Shown piece after piece: positions 41,713 through 51,189 of a stretch of 64,000 nt of DNA. The translations under genes and the position numbers were made by a program. This stretch comes from Tumebacillus amylolyticus. GTDB lineage: Bacteria; Bacillota; Bacilli; Tumebacillales; Tumebacillaceae. The notes under the pieces were generated by a model. The model searched no databases. It was not told the DNA's origin and was given only the letters and a program-made list of their open reading frames with translations. The first letter of the stretch is position 1, and the number at the start of each line of letters is the position of its first letter. The stretch spans positions 124,001 to 188,000 of the forward strand of contig NZ_JAEQNB010000002.1 in the NCBI RefSeq assembly GCF_016722965.1, written 5' to 3'.

Positions 41713-41742
41713 TTGCCGAACTGTATGACGAAATGTTATGAT
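41713..41742 (+). promoter_or_regulatory. Candidate paaABCD promoter
   Basis: TTGCCG (41713-41718), 18-base spacer, TATGAT (41737-41742), 43 bases before paaA. The -10 lies inside an imperfect palindrome, AATGTTATGATAACGTT, that could be part of a PaaX operator. Confidence 0.42.
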
Positions 41743-41784
41743 AACGTTAGAAAACCGTAGTACGTTTCGAAGGGGGACTTGGAG

Positions 41785-42735
41785 ATGATCGCACAAACGC
41801 ACGAGGAAAAGCTCAACGCGTTTCTTGAGAAGATCGAAAACGGAGGCAAAATCGAAGCGGACGACTGGATGCCGGACGATTACCGCCTGCAATTGATCAA
41901 ATTGATTTCCATGCACGGCATGTCGGAGATCATGGGCGCCCTGCCGGAGAAGGAATGGGTTCCGAAAGCTCCGACCCTGCGTCGCAAACTTGCGATTATG
42001 GCGAAAGTGCAAGACGAGATGGGCCACGGCCAACTCCTGTTGCGCGTTGCCGAAGACTTGATGGCTCCGCTTGGAAAGGGCCGTGAAGATATGCTGAACG
42101 ACCTGTTCACCGGCCGTTTGAAATTCCACAACGTCTTCCATATGGAAGCACCGACTTGGGCAGACGCAGGCGTCATCGGCTGGTTGGTCGACGGCGCAGC
42201 CATCATCACCCAAACGATGTCGCTCGACACGTCCTACGCGCCGTACTCCCGCGCGTTGCACCGCATCTGCGCCGAGGAGAAATTCCATGCCCAACACGGC
42301 GAGAGCATCGTCTTGGCACTGGCGGAAGGCACCGAAGAGCAACGCCAGATGTTGCAAGACGCCGTCACCCGCTGGTGGCCGGCTCTGTTGATGTTCTTTG
42401 GCCCGCCGGAGGGTGGCAAGATCACCTCCAACCAACAGCAGAACATGCGCTACAAGATCCGTTCGCAAACCAACGAAGAGCTGAGACAAATCTTCTTTGA
42501 CAAATACGTTTCGAGAATTTTCCACCTCGGCCTCACCCTGCCGGACCCGACGATCCACTATGACGAAGCACAAGGCCAGTGGGTTTACCAACAACCGGAC
42601 TGGGATGAGTTCAAACAGATCGTCTCCGGCCACGGCCCGCGTTCTGTACAGCGTCTCGACCTGCGCAAACTTTCCTATCAACAAGCCCAGTGGGTGCGCG
42701 ATGCCCTGCTGAACAACACGCAACAAGCGATCTAG
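41785..42735 (+). CDS. paaA: Phenylacetyl-CoA epoxidase catalytic subunit PaaA
   Basis: PaaA is the di-iron subunit of the multicomponent epoxidase that opens the aromatic ring of phenylacetyl-CoA. The 316-residue product has ferritin-like helices with the metal motifs QDEMGHGQ (about 80-87) and EEKFHAQHGE (about 168-177), and the conserved TGRLKFHNVFHMEAPTWADA block. ATG at 41785 with AAGGGGG eight bases upstream is preferred to a TTG six bases earlier. First gene of paaABCD. Confidence 0.96.
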   Translation: MIAQTHEEKLNAFLEKIENGGKIEADDWMPDDYRLQLIKLISMHGMSEIMGALPEKEWVPKAPTLRRKLAIMAKVQDEMGHGQLLLRVAEDLMAPLGKGREDMLNDLFTGRLKFHNVFHMEAPTWADAGVIGWLVDGAAIITQTMSLDTSYAPYSRALHRICAEEKFHAQHGESIVLALAEGTEEQRQMLQDAVTRWWPALLMFFGPPEGGKITSNQQQNMRYKIRSQTNEELRQIFFDKYVSRIFHLGLTLPDPTIHYDEAQGQWVYQQPDWDEFKQIVSGHGPRSVQRLDLRKLSYQQAQWVRDALLNNTQQAI

Positions 42736-42754
42736 TCGAGGAGGGACTGTGACC

Positions 42755-43093
42755 ATGAGCGAACAAGCAAAGCAAAACGGCTTTGACATCTACGAGGTGT
42801 TCTCCCAACGCACCCACAACTCGAGTTTCGTCCATCAGTTCTCTCTGCTGGCTCCGAACCACGAAGTGGCGATGTCGATGGCGCGCGAGAATTTCCTGCG
42901 CCGCGATGCGGTCGTGAACATCTGGGTGGTCAAGCGCGAGAACGTCTACGTCTGCCCGCCGGAGGAGCGCGAATTCCTGCAACGTCTCGACAACAAGGAA
43001 TACCGCGAAACCAAGGGCTACGGCGACCTGCAAGCGAAGTGGCGCGCCCACCGCGATCGCTACGAACAACAACAACAATCGAACAAACAGTAG
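42755..43093 (+). CDS. paaB: Phenylacetyl-CoA epoxidase subunit PaaB
   Basis: A 112-residue small subunit. Family blocks FDIYEVFSQRTHNSSFVHQF, LAPNHEVAMSMARENFLRRD and NIWVVKREN are clear. It stabilises the PaaA-PaaC core. ATG at 42755, nine bases after GGAGGG; the in-frame GTG at 42749 sits too close. Spaced 19 bases after paaA. Confidence 0.95.
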   Translation: MSEQAKQNGFDIYEVFSQRTHNSSFVHQFSLLAPNHEVAMSMARENFLRRDAVVNIWVVKRENVYVCPPEEREFLQRLDNKEYRETKGYGDLQAKWRAHRDRYEQQQQSNKQ

Positions 43094-43105
43094 GGAGGCA
43101 GAACC

Positions 43106-43894
43106 GTGAACACCGATCAAAAAGCGCTCCAAGAGCTGCTCTTTCAACTGGCGGACGACGACTTCATCCTCGCCTACCGCGGTTCCGAATGGCTGGGACT
43201 CGCTCCGCACATCGAAGAAGACGTCGCGTTCTCCTCGATGTCCCAAGACACGATGGGCCATGCCGTGATGTTCTATGAAATGCTCGAATCTCTGGGCGTC
43301 GGCTCGGCTGACGACCTCGCACAACTCCGCAAACCGGAGGACTTCCGCAACGCGGTCCTCGTCGAGCGCGTCAACGGCACCGGCCACTACATCGAACAGC
43401 CGAACTACGATTGGGCGTATGCAGTCGCCCGCACGTATCTGTACGAACTGTTCAAATGGGTGCGCCTGCAATCGCTGATGAACTCGTCCTTCGAGCCGCT
43501 TGTGCAAATTTCGCGCAAGATGATGAGCGAATTGCGCTACCACCTCATGCACTGGCAAACCTGGACCAAGCATCTGGCAAACGGCGGCGAAGACGCACGC
43601 AACCGCCTGCAAGCGGCGATCGTGCAAGTGTGCGCCGACATCGACGGCCTGTTCTCGCTCGGTCCGAACGCCGAAGCAATCGTCGGCGCCGGTCTGATCG
43701 CAGACGAAGCCACTCTGAAACAGCTCTGGTTGGAAAAAGCGACCGAAGCCCTCTCCAAAAACGGCCTCTCGCTCCCCGACACCTTCCCGACCCCGTCGCA
43801 CGACGGTCGTGCAGGTGAGCATACCGAAGCGTTGACCGACGCTCTGAACACGCTGTCCTCCGTGTACCGTCTCGATCCTTCCGCAGCTTGGTAA
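43106..43894 (+). CDS. paaC: Phenylacetyl-CoA epoxidase structural subunit PaaC
   Basis: A 262-residue ferritin-like subunit that pairs with PaaA but has lost iron binding: where PaaA has QDEMGHG, this has QDTMGHA (glutamate replaced by threonine). Other helices (LMNSSFEPLVQISRKMMSEL and YHLMHWQTW) keep the family pattern. GTG start at 43106 with GGGAGG upstream, 12 bases after paaB. Confidence 0.94.
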   Translation: MNTDQKALQELLFQLADDDFILAYRGSEWLGLAPHIEEDVAFSSMSQDTMGHAVMFYEMLESLGVGSADDLAQLRKPEDFRNAVLVERVNGTGHYIEQPNYDWAYAVARTYLYELFKWVRLQSLMNSSFEPLVQISRKMMSELRYHLMHWQTWTKHLANGGEDARNRLQAAIVQVCADIDGLFSLGPNAEAIVGAGLIADEATLKQLWLEKATEALSKNGLSLPDTFPTPSHDGRAGEHTEALTDALNTLSSVYRLDPSAAW

Positions 43895-43907
43895 GGGGGT
43901 CCAGACA

Positions 43908-44378
43908 ATGACAGAGGAACGCGTGTGGGAGCTCCTCCAAGAAGTGAAAGACCCGGAGATTCCGGTGATCTCGCTCGTGGAGATGGGCATGGTCAACAAA
44001 GTTCAAGTTCAGGACGGCATCGTCCAGATCGAAGTTTTGCCGACGTTCGTGGGATGCCCGGCGCTTGAGATCATGAAGCGCAACATCGCCGAGATCGTTG
44101 GCGTTGCCGAGGGTGTGCAGGAAGTCCGCGTGCAGTTCGTCTTCGAACCTGCTTGGACCTCCGATCGCATCTCCGACGTGGGACGTGAGAAGCTCAAAAC
44201 GTTCGGCATCGCCCCGCCGCCGGAGCTGTTGCAAATCGAAGAGAGCTTCGACGTTCCGTGCCCGTTCTGCGGCTCGTCGAATACCCGCCTCGACAATCTC
44301 TTCGGCCCCGCCGCTTGTCGGAGCATTCTCTATTGCGATTCCTGCAAGAACCCGTTTGAAGCAATGAAACCCGTCTAG
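43908..44378 (+). CDS. paaD: PaaD-like iron-sulfur assembly/maturation protein
   Basis: A 156-residue protein: N-terminal DUF59/MIP18 domain (LLQEVKDPEIPVISLVEMGM) and a C-terminal four-cysteine zinc motif (CPFCGS and YCDSC). PaaD is needed for an active epoxidase, probably to mature the reductase iron-sulfur cluster. Starts 13 bases after paaC and is followed by a terminator, so the operon ends here without paaE. Confidence 0.93.
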   Translation: MTEERVWELLQEVKDPEIPVISLVEMGMVNKVQVQDGIVQIEVLPTFVGCPALEIMKRNIAEIVGVAEGVQEVRVQFVFEPAWTSDRISDVGREKLKTFGIAPPPELLQIEESFDVPCPFCGSSNTRLDNLFGPAACRSILYCDSCKNPFEAMKPV

Positions 44379-44379
44379 G

Positions 44380-44420
44380 AAAAAACGCCCGTGTGCGCAG
44401 AGCACAGCGGGCGTTTTTTT
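44380..44420. terminator. Bidirectional terminator after paaD
   Basis: AACGCCCG pairs with CGGGCGTT, A run 44380-44386 and seven T residues after. Confidence 0.9.
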
Positions 44421-45057
44421 AATACAGTCGTTTCGTGTAGCTCTCTTGCAACGACTGCGCGATGTCTTCTGTTGTGAGGCCGGGGAGTTTGCAATGATCG
44501 CGCAGCATCTGCGCAGGATTGGGAAGTTGGTCGCGGGAGGCCCACGATTCCGGCTGCCAGAGCTTGGAGCGTTTGAGAGCTTTGGCGCAGTGGACGAAGC
44601 ATTCCTCGACTTCGACCCCGATGCCGAGTGTCGGTGCCTTGCCTTGTGCGCTCATCGGTTCCAACACGTCCGGGTCGCGCACGATGCAGGCACGCCCGTT
44701 GATTCGAAGCGTCTCTTCCAGACCGGGGATGAGGAAGATCAGCCCGATCCTCGGATTGTTCAAGATATTGCGAAGCGAATCGGCTCGTTTGTTGCCGGGG
44801 CGTTCCGGGATGACCAGACGATTTTCGTCCAGCACCCGTACAAACCCCGGTGCATCGCCGCGCGGCGACACATCACAAGATCCGGACGCATCCGAAGTGG
44901 ACACCACGACAAACGGGGACTTTGCCAGAAAGTCTCGGCAATGCTCGTCCAATTCCGTGATCACTTTGTTCGCCGCGAGTTTTGAAGGAGTGGAGCCCAG
45001 CAGAGATTGCAGTTCATCTTCACTGGACACGGTTTGTCCGAATGCACCATTGCTCAT
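44419..45057 (-). CDS. Pyridoxamine 5'-phosphate oxidase-family flavoprotein
   Basis: A 212-residue split-barrel FMN protein of the PPOX family, MSMEG_1061 type. PFVVVSTSDASGSCDVSPRG, then PGFVRVLDENRLVIPERPGN and NILNNPRIGLIFLIPG are the family blocks that hold the FMN. ATG at 45057 with AAAGGAA upstream; the open frame reaches 45108. The native substrate is unknown. It converges on the paa operon. Confidence 0.88.
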   Translation of the reverse strand: MSNGAFGQTVSSEDELQSLLGSTPSKLAANKVITELDEHCRDFLAKSPFVVVSTSDASGSCDVSPRGDAPGFVRVLDENRLVIPERPGNKRADSLRNILNNPRIGLIFLIPGLEETLRINGRACIVRDPDVLEPMSAQGKAPTLGIGVEVEECFVHCAKALKRSKLWQPESWASRDQLPNPAQMLRDHCKLPGLTTEDIAQSLQESYTKRLY

Positions 45058-45130
45058 CTCGTGAATTCCTTTCGTACTTTCATCGGATTTTAGGGGAAAG
45101 TATAGCACAAAATTGTGGAAAAGGAAGCTG

Positions 45131-45168
45131 AAAAAAATCCCCCGCCTTTTACAGGAGGGGGATTTTTT
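45131..45168. terminator. Terminator after the giant surface protein
   Basis: ATCCCCC (45137-45143) pairs with GGGGGAT (45157-45163), A run 45131-45137 and T run to 45168. Confidence 0.85.
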
Positions 45169-45171
45169 GAC

Positions 45172-48100
45172 TTACGGTTTCCAGACTTCAAGACCGTTTG
45201 TGAGGATGAGATACGAGTGGAAAACGGACGCTTCCATGATGTCGGCGTAGGCCCAGAATGTGGGCGGGACGTCTTTCCATCTCGGAGTCTCGGCGACGTA
45301 GGACGGTTTGCGATCCAGCAGTTTGTTGAAGATGACGACCGTTTCTGCGCGGGTGAGCATTTGTTCCGGACGGTAGGTTCCGTCCGGATACCCGCTGACG
45401 AGACCGGCGGAATAGGCTTGGAGGATGTAGTCTCGTGCCCAGTGGCCGGTGATGTCGGTGAGCATCGTTCTGACGCCCGGCGGTGCGTATCTCAATTTGG
45501 AGAGCACGACGGCGATCTCGGCGCGGGTGACAGCTTGATCCGGGTAGAAGTTGCCGTCCGGGCTGCCGATCATGATCTTGTGCTGGCTGACTGCCGCGAT
45601 GGAACCTGCGGCCCAAGAAGAAGTTGAGACGTCGCGGAAAGGAGTTTGTTGGGGAGACGTTGCTTCATAGTGAAGGATTCGTGCCAAGATGGCGGCCAGT
45701 TCCGCGCGGGTGATGCTTTGGTCCGGGTGGAAGGTTCCGTCTTGGTAGCCGTAGATGTAGGGTGAGTGTTCTCCTTGGTTGGTGGATTTGGGGGTGAGTT
45801 GGATGTTGCGTTCGACGGCGGTTTGGTCGATGTGAAGGAGTTGGGAGCGAGAGTCGTAGGTTTCGTAACCGTCACGTTCGGCGATGAAGTAGTAGTCGGC
45901 TTGCGAGATGACTTTGAAGCTGTACGTGCCGTCGTCTTGGGTGAATTGCGGGTTGGTGTTGGGTTGGTTCAAGACGACTTGGGTTCCCGGCGTTCTGCCG
46001 TAGAGTTGGTTCAGTGCTGTGTCTGCCCAGTAGAGAGTGAGTTTGACGTTGTTGAGTGTTTGTTGAGTGATTGCATCGCGCACGACTCCGTAGGGTCCGA
46101 CGATGGTGTTATCGGTTGGAGTAGGCGGTGCGTTGCGAGTGATGGCGAGTGTGTACGTTTTTTGAGTGGTGTTGTCTTGGGCGGTGACTTGGATGGTGAA
46201 GGTGTTCAGGCCCTCTTGGAGATAGATTCTTTGTGCGGTTCCGCTGGTTACGGCGGTTCCGTTGAGTTTGAGTGTGGCCGTGTTGTCAGCTGTGGTCGGG
46301 GTGAGGTCGAGTGAGATCGTTCGATAGGATACGCTCGTTGCGTAGGTCGTTGTCCCCGGTGTGAAGGTTGGGAGAATCGTTCCTTTGTTCAACGTAAGGT
46401 TCCCGAGATCGGCGTTGCTCGACGGAGCACGGGTTATGGTGACGGTGTATGTTTTTTGGGTGGTTCCGTCTTGGGCGGTTACTTGGATGGTGATGGTGTT
46501 GTCACCTACGAGGAGTGGCAACGTGACTGCGTTTCCACTGGTTGCGTTAGTCCCGTTGACCTTCAAGGTCGCCGTTCCGTCTGCAATCGTCGGTGTGACA
46601 TCCAAATTGGTTACTGCATTTCCGACACTCGCTGAGTAAGTCGTGGTTCCTGATGCAAATACAGGTGTCAGTGTTCCTTGGCTAAGTGTCAGGTTGCTGA
46701 GGTCAGCGTTACTCGATGGAGCACGAGTCACCGTGACGGTGTATGTTTTTTGCGTCGTCCCGTCTTGGGCGGTTACTTGGATGGTAATCGTATTGTCACC
46801 TACGACCAGTGGCAACGTAACTGCGTTTCCACTGGTTGCGTCAGTTCCGTTGACCTTCAAGGTCGCCGTGCCGTCTGCAATCGTCGGCGTGACATCCACA
46901 CTCGTTACTGCATTCGCGACACTCGCCGTGTAAGTCGTGGTCCCTGATGCAAATACAGGTGCCAACGTTCCTTGGCTGAGTGTCAGGTTGCTGAGATCAG
47001 CGTTGCTCGACGGAGCACGAGTCACCGTGACGGTGTACGTTTTTTGCGTTGTTCCGTCTTGGGCTGTTACTTGAACGGTGATCGTGTTGTCGCCTACGAG
47101 GAGTGGCAACGTAACTGCGTTTCCACTGGTTGCGTCAGTTCCGTTGACCTTCAAGGTCGCCGTTCCGTCTGCAATCGTCGGCGTGACATCCACACTCGTT
47201 ACTGCATTTGCGACACTCGCCGTGTAAGTCGTGGTTCCTGATGCAAATACAGGTGCCAACGTTCCTTGGCTGAGTGTCAGGTTGCTGAGATCGGCATTGC
47301 TCGACGGAGCACGAGTCACCGTGACGGTGTATGTTTTTTGCGTCGTTCCGTCTTGGGCGGTTACTTGGACGGTGATCGTGTTGTCACCTACGAGGAGTGG
47401 CAACGTGACTGCGTTTCCACTGGTTGCGTCAGTTCCGTTGACCTTCAAGGTCGCCGTGCCGTCTGCAATCGTCGGTGTGACATCCACACTCGTTACTGCA
47501 TTTGCGACACTTGCCGTATAGGTCGTGGTTCCTGATGCAAATAAAGGTGCCAACGTTCCTTGGCTGAGTGTCAGGTTGCTGAGATCAGCGTTGCTCGACG
47601 GAGCACGAGTCACCGTGACGGTGTACGTTTTTTGCGTCGTTCCGTCTTGGGCAGTTACTTGGATGGTGATGGTGTTGTCGCCTACGACCAGTGGCAACGT
47701 GACTGCGTTTCCACTGGTTGCGTCTGTTCCGTTGACCTTCAAGGTCGCCGTGCCGTCTGCAATCGTCGGTGTGACATCCACACTCGTTACTGCATTCGCG
47801 ACATTCGCCGTGTAAGTCGTAGTTCCTGATGCAAATACAGGTGCCAGCGTTCCTTGGCTGAGTGTCAGGTTGCTGAGATCAGCGTTACTCGACGGAGCAC
47901 GAGTCACCGTGACGATGTACGTTTTTTGGGTGGTTCCGTCTTGGGCTGTTACTTGGACGGTGATGGTGTTGTCGCCTACGAGGAGTGGCAACGTAACTGC
48001 GTTTCCACTGATTGCGTCAGTTCCGTTGACCTTCAAGGTCGCCGTGCCGTCTGCAATCGTCGGTGTGACATCCACGTTAGTTACTGTATTCGCGACATTC

Positions 48101-51100
48101 GCCGTGTAAATCGTGGTTCCTGATGCAAAAACAGGTGCCAACGTTCCTTGGCTGAGTGTCAGGTTGCTGAGATCGGCGTTGCTCGACGGAGCACGAGTCA
48201 CCGTGACGGTATACGTTTTTTTCGTCGTCCCGTCTTGGGCGGTTACTTGGACGGTAATGGTGTTGTCACCTACGAGGAGTGGCAACGTAACTGCATTCCC
48301 ACTGGCTACAGCGCTCCCATTGACCTTCAAGGTCGCCGTTCCGTCTGCAACTGTCGGCGTGACGTCCACACTCGTTACTGCATTTGCTACACTCGCCGTG
48401 TAAGTCGTGGTTCCTGAGGCAAATACAGGTGCCAGCGTTCCTTGGCTGAGTGTCAGGTTGCTGAGATCAGCGTTGCTCGATGGAGCACGAATCACCGTGA
48501 CGGTATACGTTTTTTGCGTCGTCCCGTCTTGGGCGGTTACTTGGACGGTAATGGTGTTGTCACCTACGACTAGTGGCACCGTAACTGCATTCCCACTGGT
48601 TGCAGCACTCCCATTGACCTTCAAAGTCGCCGTACCGTCTGCAATCGTCGGCGTGACATCCACACTCGTTACTGCATTCGCGACATTCGCCGTGTAGGTC
48701 GTGGTACCAGACGCAAATACAGGTGCCAACGTTCCTTGGCTGAGTGTCAGGTTGCTGAGATCGGCGTTGCTCGACGGAGCACGAGTCACCGTGACGGTGT
48801 ACGTTTTTTGCGTCGTTCCGTCTTGGGCTGTTACTTGGACGGTAATGGTGTTGTCACCTACAACTAGTGGCACCGTAACTGCATTCCCACTGGTTGCAGC
48901 ACTCCCATTGACCTTCAAGGTCGCCGTTCCGTCTGCAATCGTCGGTGTAACGTCCACACTCGTCACCGCATTCGCGACATTCGCCGTGTAAGTCGTGGTC
49001 CCTGATGCAAATACAGGTGCCAACGCTCCTTGGCTGAGTGTCAAATTGATGAGATCAGCGTTACCTGACGGAGCACGAGTCACCGTGACGGTATACGTTT
49101 TTTTCGTTGTTCCGTCTTGGGCGGTTACTTGAATGGTAATGGTGTTGTCACCTACGACTAGTGGCAATGTAACTGCATTCCCACTGGTTGCAGCACTCCC
49201 ATTGACCTTCAAGGTCGCCGTTCCGTCTGCAATCGTCGGTGTAACGTCCACACTCGTCACCGCATTCGCGACATTCGCCGTGTAAATCGTGGTTCCTGAT
49301 GCAAATACAGGTGCCAACGCTCCTTGGCTGAGTGTCAAATTGCTGAGATCAGCGTTACCTGACGGAGCACGAGTCACCGTGACGGTGTACTTTTTTTGCG
49401 TCGTTCCGTCTTGGGCTGTTACTTGGACGGTGATGGTGTTGTCACCTACAACTAGTGGCACCGTAACTGCATTCCCACTGGTTGCAGCACTCCCATTGAC
49501 CTTCAAAGTCGCCGTACCATCTGCAACCGTCGGCGTAACATTCACACTCGTCACCGCATTCGCGACATTCGCCGTGTAGCTCGTGGTTCCAGACGCAAAT
49601 ACAGGTGACAGCGTTCCTTGGCTGAGTGCCAAACTACTCAAATCCGCATTGCTCGACAACGCAGCCGCTCGCGTCACAGTCACGGTGTACGTTTTCTGCG
49701 TTGTTCCGTCCTGGGCGGTCACCAACACGGAAATCGTGTTCGCCCCCACATTCAACGGTACCGTTACGGCATTCCCGCTCGTCGCCGCCGTACCATTTAC
49801 AGTCAATGTGGCCGTGCCGTCAGCAACCGTTGGCGTAACATTCACGCTGGTCACCGCATTCGCCACACTTGCCGTATAACTGACCGTCCCGGCAGCAAAA
49901 GCGGGCGACATCGTCCCTTGACTCAGCGTCAACGTACTCAAATTCGCATTGCTCGACAACGGTGCCGCTCTCGTCACCGTCACTACATAAGGTTGCTGCG
50001 TAGTTCCATCCTGCGCCGTCACCAACACGAGAATGGAATTCGATCCAACATTCAACGGCACAGTTGCCCCGCTGCCGCTTGCCGTCGCCGTACCATTTAC
50101 CGTCATGGTAGCCGTCGCATCTGCCGTCGTTGCCGTCACGACAACGCTAGACACACCGTTCGCCACACTTGCCGAGTAACTGGTAGTTCCTGAAGCAAAC
50201 GCCGGCGACAACGTGCCTTGGCTCAGCGTCAACCCGGACAAATTCGCGTTGGTGCTCAACGGTGCAAACTGCGAGACAATCAACCCCGACTGCCCCACCG
50301 CTATGAGTTGACTTCCACCATACGCCACGAAGTTAAAATATTTCGGTGTGCCCGACGTTTCCGCGCTCCACGAAATCGTGTCGCTCGACGAGAGAATCGT
50401 GCCACTGTCCCCAACAGCGACAAACTTCCCGCCCCCATACGTCACGCCGTACAAACTAATGGTTCCACTCGGCACACTTCGCTGAGTCCAACTGACCCCG
50501 TCTGCTGAGGTGAGCAGCGTACCAACATCCCCTACGGAAACATACTTCCCTCCCGCATACGAGACGGCGTACAAAATCTGACTCGTTCCCGAAGTCCTTG
50601 GCGTCCACGCGGTTCCATCCGGAGAGGTGGCAATCACTCCGCCGTCCCCAACCGCGACAAAAAGACCGCCCGCGTACGTAACACCGTTGAACCTCGCAGC
50701 GCCGACCGTCGCTTTCGACCAAATAACTCCGTTCGTCGAAGTGAGGATCGTCCCTCCGGCTCCCACCACGACAAACCGAGTCCCGTCGTGCGCGACCGAG
50801 ATCAAGTCATTGCTCACGCCAGACGTGCGTGACGTCCACGTCGTGCCGTTCGACGATGTATAGATCTTGCCGGCCATTCCCACGATGACCCACTGGCCTC
50901 CTGCGTACGCAACGGCCATCGGAGAGATCGTCAACGTCTGGAAGCTCCAACTCACACCGTCTGTTGAAGTGACGACATTGCCGCCGTTTCCGACTGCGAC
51001 CCAGCGACCTCCTCCGTACGAAACTCCATTGAGATCCGCCGCAACATTGGACGTCTGGGTCGACCATGTGCTGACCGCCTGCGCCATGTGAGCGAAATTC

Positions 51101-51189
51101 CCCGCTCCACTGGCTGCCAGCATCAACAGAAATACCAAGAACGAACACCACGACCTCCGATATCGCTTCATCATGCGATACAACCTCAT
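45172..51189 (-). CDS. Giant SLH-anchored surface protein: 7-bladed propeller, 14 cadherin-like repeats, 3 SLH domains
   Basis: A 2005-residue exported protein, the largest gene in the window. Residues 1-38 are a signal peptide. Residues about 52-308 contain seven similar blades, each with a G-V/A-x-Y-G/A-G-G-x-x-V-A-V-G-x-x-G-x-I-x-x-S-x-D-G-x-x-W pattern (YCF48-like propeller). Residues about 312-1686 are 14 beta-sandwich repeats of about 98 residues (each beginning NADLSNLTLSQGTLAPVFAS), of the PF12733 cadherin-like type. Then a carboxypeptidase-regulatory-like domain (about 1700-1775) and three SLH domains ending in TRAELAAILARIL, TRAEIAVVLSKLR and TRAETVVIFNKLL, which bind secondary wall polymer. 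GGGGAGGGATGTC precedes ATG 51189. The repeats form a stalk of many nanometres lifting the propeller off the cell; function (adhesion or binding) is inferred. Confidence 0.93.
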   Translation of the reverse strand: MRLYRMMKRYRRSWCSFLVFLLMLAASGAGNFAHMAQAVSTWSTQTSNVAADLNGVSYGGGRWVAVGNGGNVVTSTDGVSWSFQTLTISPMAVAYAGGQWVIVGMAGKIYTSSNGTTWTSRTSGVSNDLISVAHDGTRFVVVGAGGTILTSTNGVIWSKATVGAARFNGVTYAGGLFVAVGDGGVIATSPDGTAWTPRTSGTSQILYAVSYAGGKYVSVGDVGTLLTSADGVSWTQRSVPSGTISLYGVTYGGGKFVAVGDSGTILSSSDTISWSAETSGTPKYFNFVAYGGSQLIAVGQSGLIVSQFAPLSTNANLSGLTLSQGTLSPAFASGTTSYSASVANGVSSVVVTATTADATATMTVNGTATASGSGATVPLNVGSNSILVLVTAQDGTTQQPYVVTVTRAAPLSSNANLSTLTLSQGTMSPAFAAGTVSYTASVANAVTSVNVTPTVADGTATLTVNGTAATSGNAVTVPLNVGANTISVLVTAQDGTTQKTYTVTVTRAAALSSNADLSSLALSQGTLSPVFASGTTSYTANVANAVTSVNVTPTVADGTATLKVNGSAATSGNAVTVPLVVGDNTITVQVTAQDGTTQKKYTVTVTRAPSGNADLSNLTLSQGALAPVFASGTTIYTANVANAVTSVDVTPTIADGTATLKVNGSAATSGNAVTLPLVVGDNTITIQVTAQDGTTKKTYTVTVTRAPSGNADLINLTLSQGALAPVFASGTTTYTANVANAVTSVDVTPTIADGTATLKVNGSAATSGNAVTVPLVVGDNTITVQVTAQDGTTQKTYTVTVTRAPSSNADLSNLTLSQGTLAPVFASGTTTYTANVANAVTSVDVTPTIADGTATLKVNGSAATSGNAVTVPLVVGDNTITVQVTAQDGTTQKTYTVTVIRAPSSNADLSNLTLSQGTLAPVFASGTTTYTASVANAVTSVDVTPTVADGTATLKVNGSAVASGNAVTLPLLVGDNTITVQVTAQDGTTKKTYTVTVTRAPSSNADLSNLTLSQGTLAPVFASGTTIYTANVANTVTNVDVTPTIADGTATLKVNGTDAISGNAVTLPLLVGDNTITVQVTAQDGTTQKTYIVTVTRAPSSNADLSNLTLSQGTLAPVFASGTTTYTANVANAVTSVDVTPTIADGTATLKVNGTDATSGNAVTLPLVVGDNTITIQVTAQDGTTQKTYTVTVTRAPSSNADLSNLTLSQGTLAPLFASGTTTYTASVANAVTSVDVTPTIADGTATLKVNGTDATSGNAVTLPLLVGDNTITVQVTAQDGTTQKTYTVTVTRAPSSNADLSNLTLSQGTLAPVFASGTTTYTASVANAVTSVDVTPTIADGTATLKVNGTDATSGNAVTLPLLVGDNTITVQVTAQDGTTQKTYTVTVTRAPSSNADLSNLTLSQGTLAPVFASGTTTYTASVANAVTSVDVTPTIADGTATLKVNGTDATSGNAVTLPLVVGDNTITIQVTAQDGTTQKTYTVTVTRAPSSNADLSNLTLSQGTLTPVFASGTTTYSASVGNAVTNLDVTPTIADGTATLKVNGTNATSGNAVTLPLLVGDNTITIQVTAQDGTTQKTYTVTITRAPSSNADLGNLTLNKGTILPTFTPGTTTYATSVSYRTISLDLTPTTADNTATLKLNGTAVTSGTAQRIYLQEGLNTFTIQVTAQDNTTQKTYTLAITRNAPPTPTDNTIVGPYGVVRDAITQQTLNNVKLTLYWADTALNQLYGRTPGTQVVLNQPNTNPQFTQDDGTYSFKVISQADYYFIAERDGYETYDSRSQLLHIDQTAVERNIQLTPKSTNQGEHSPYIYGYQDGTFHPDQSITRAELAAILARILHYEATSPQQTPFRDVSTSSWAAGSIAAVSQHKIMIGSPDGNFYPDQAVTRAEIAVVLSKLRYAPPGVRTMLTDITGHWARDYILQAYSAGLVSGYPDGTYRPEQMLTRAETVVIFNKLLDRKPSYVAETPRWKDVPPTFWAYADIMEASVFHSYLILTNGLEVWKP
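46130..50256 (-). repeat. Tandem 294-base repeats coding for the 14 cadherin-like domains
   Basis: Fourteen tandem units of about 294 bases. The inner units are nearly identical in DNA (for example TTGGCTGAGTGTCAGGTTGC recurs each period), whereas the first three and last units have diverged. This pattern is typical of recent unequal recombination or gene conversion. The regular plus-strand frames of 96 codons seen here are shadows of the repeat and are not genes. Confidence 0.92.

Noticed and set aside
46361-49879. Series of 96-codon plus-strand frames at 294-base intervals
   Set aside because: They are antisense shadows of the cadherin-like repeat of the surface protein, with no ribosome sites, and repeat exactly with its period.
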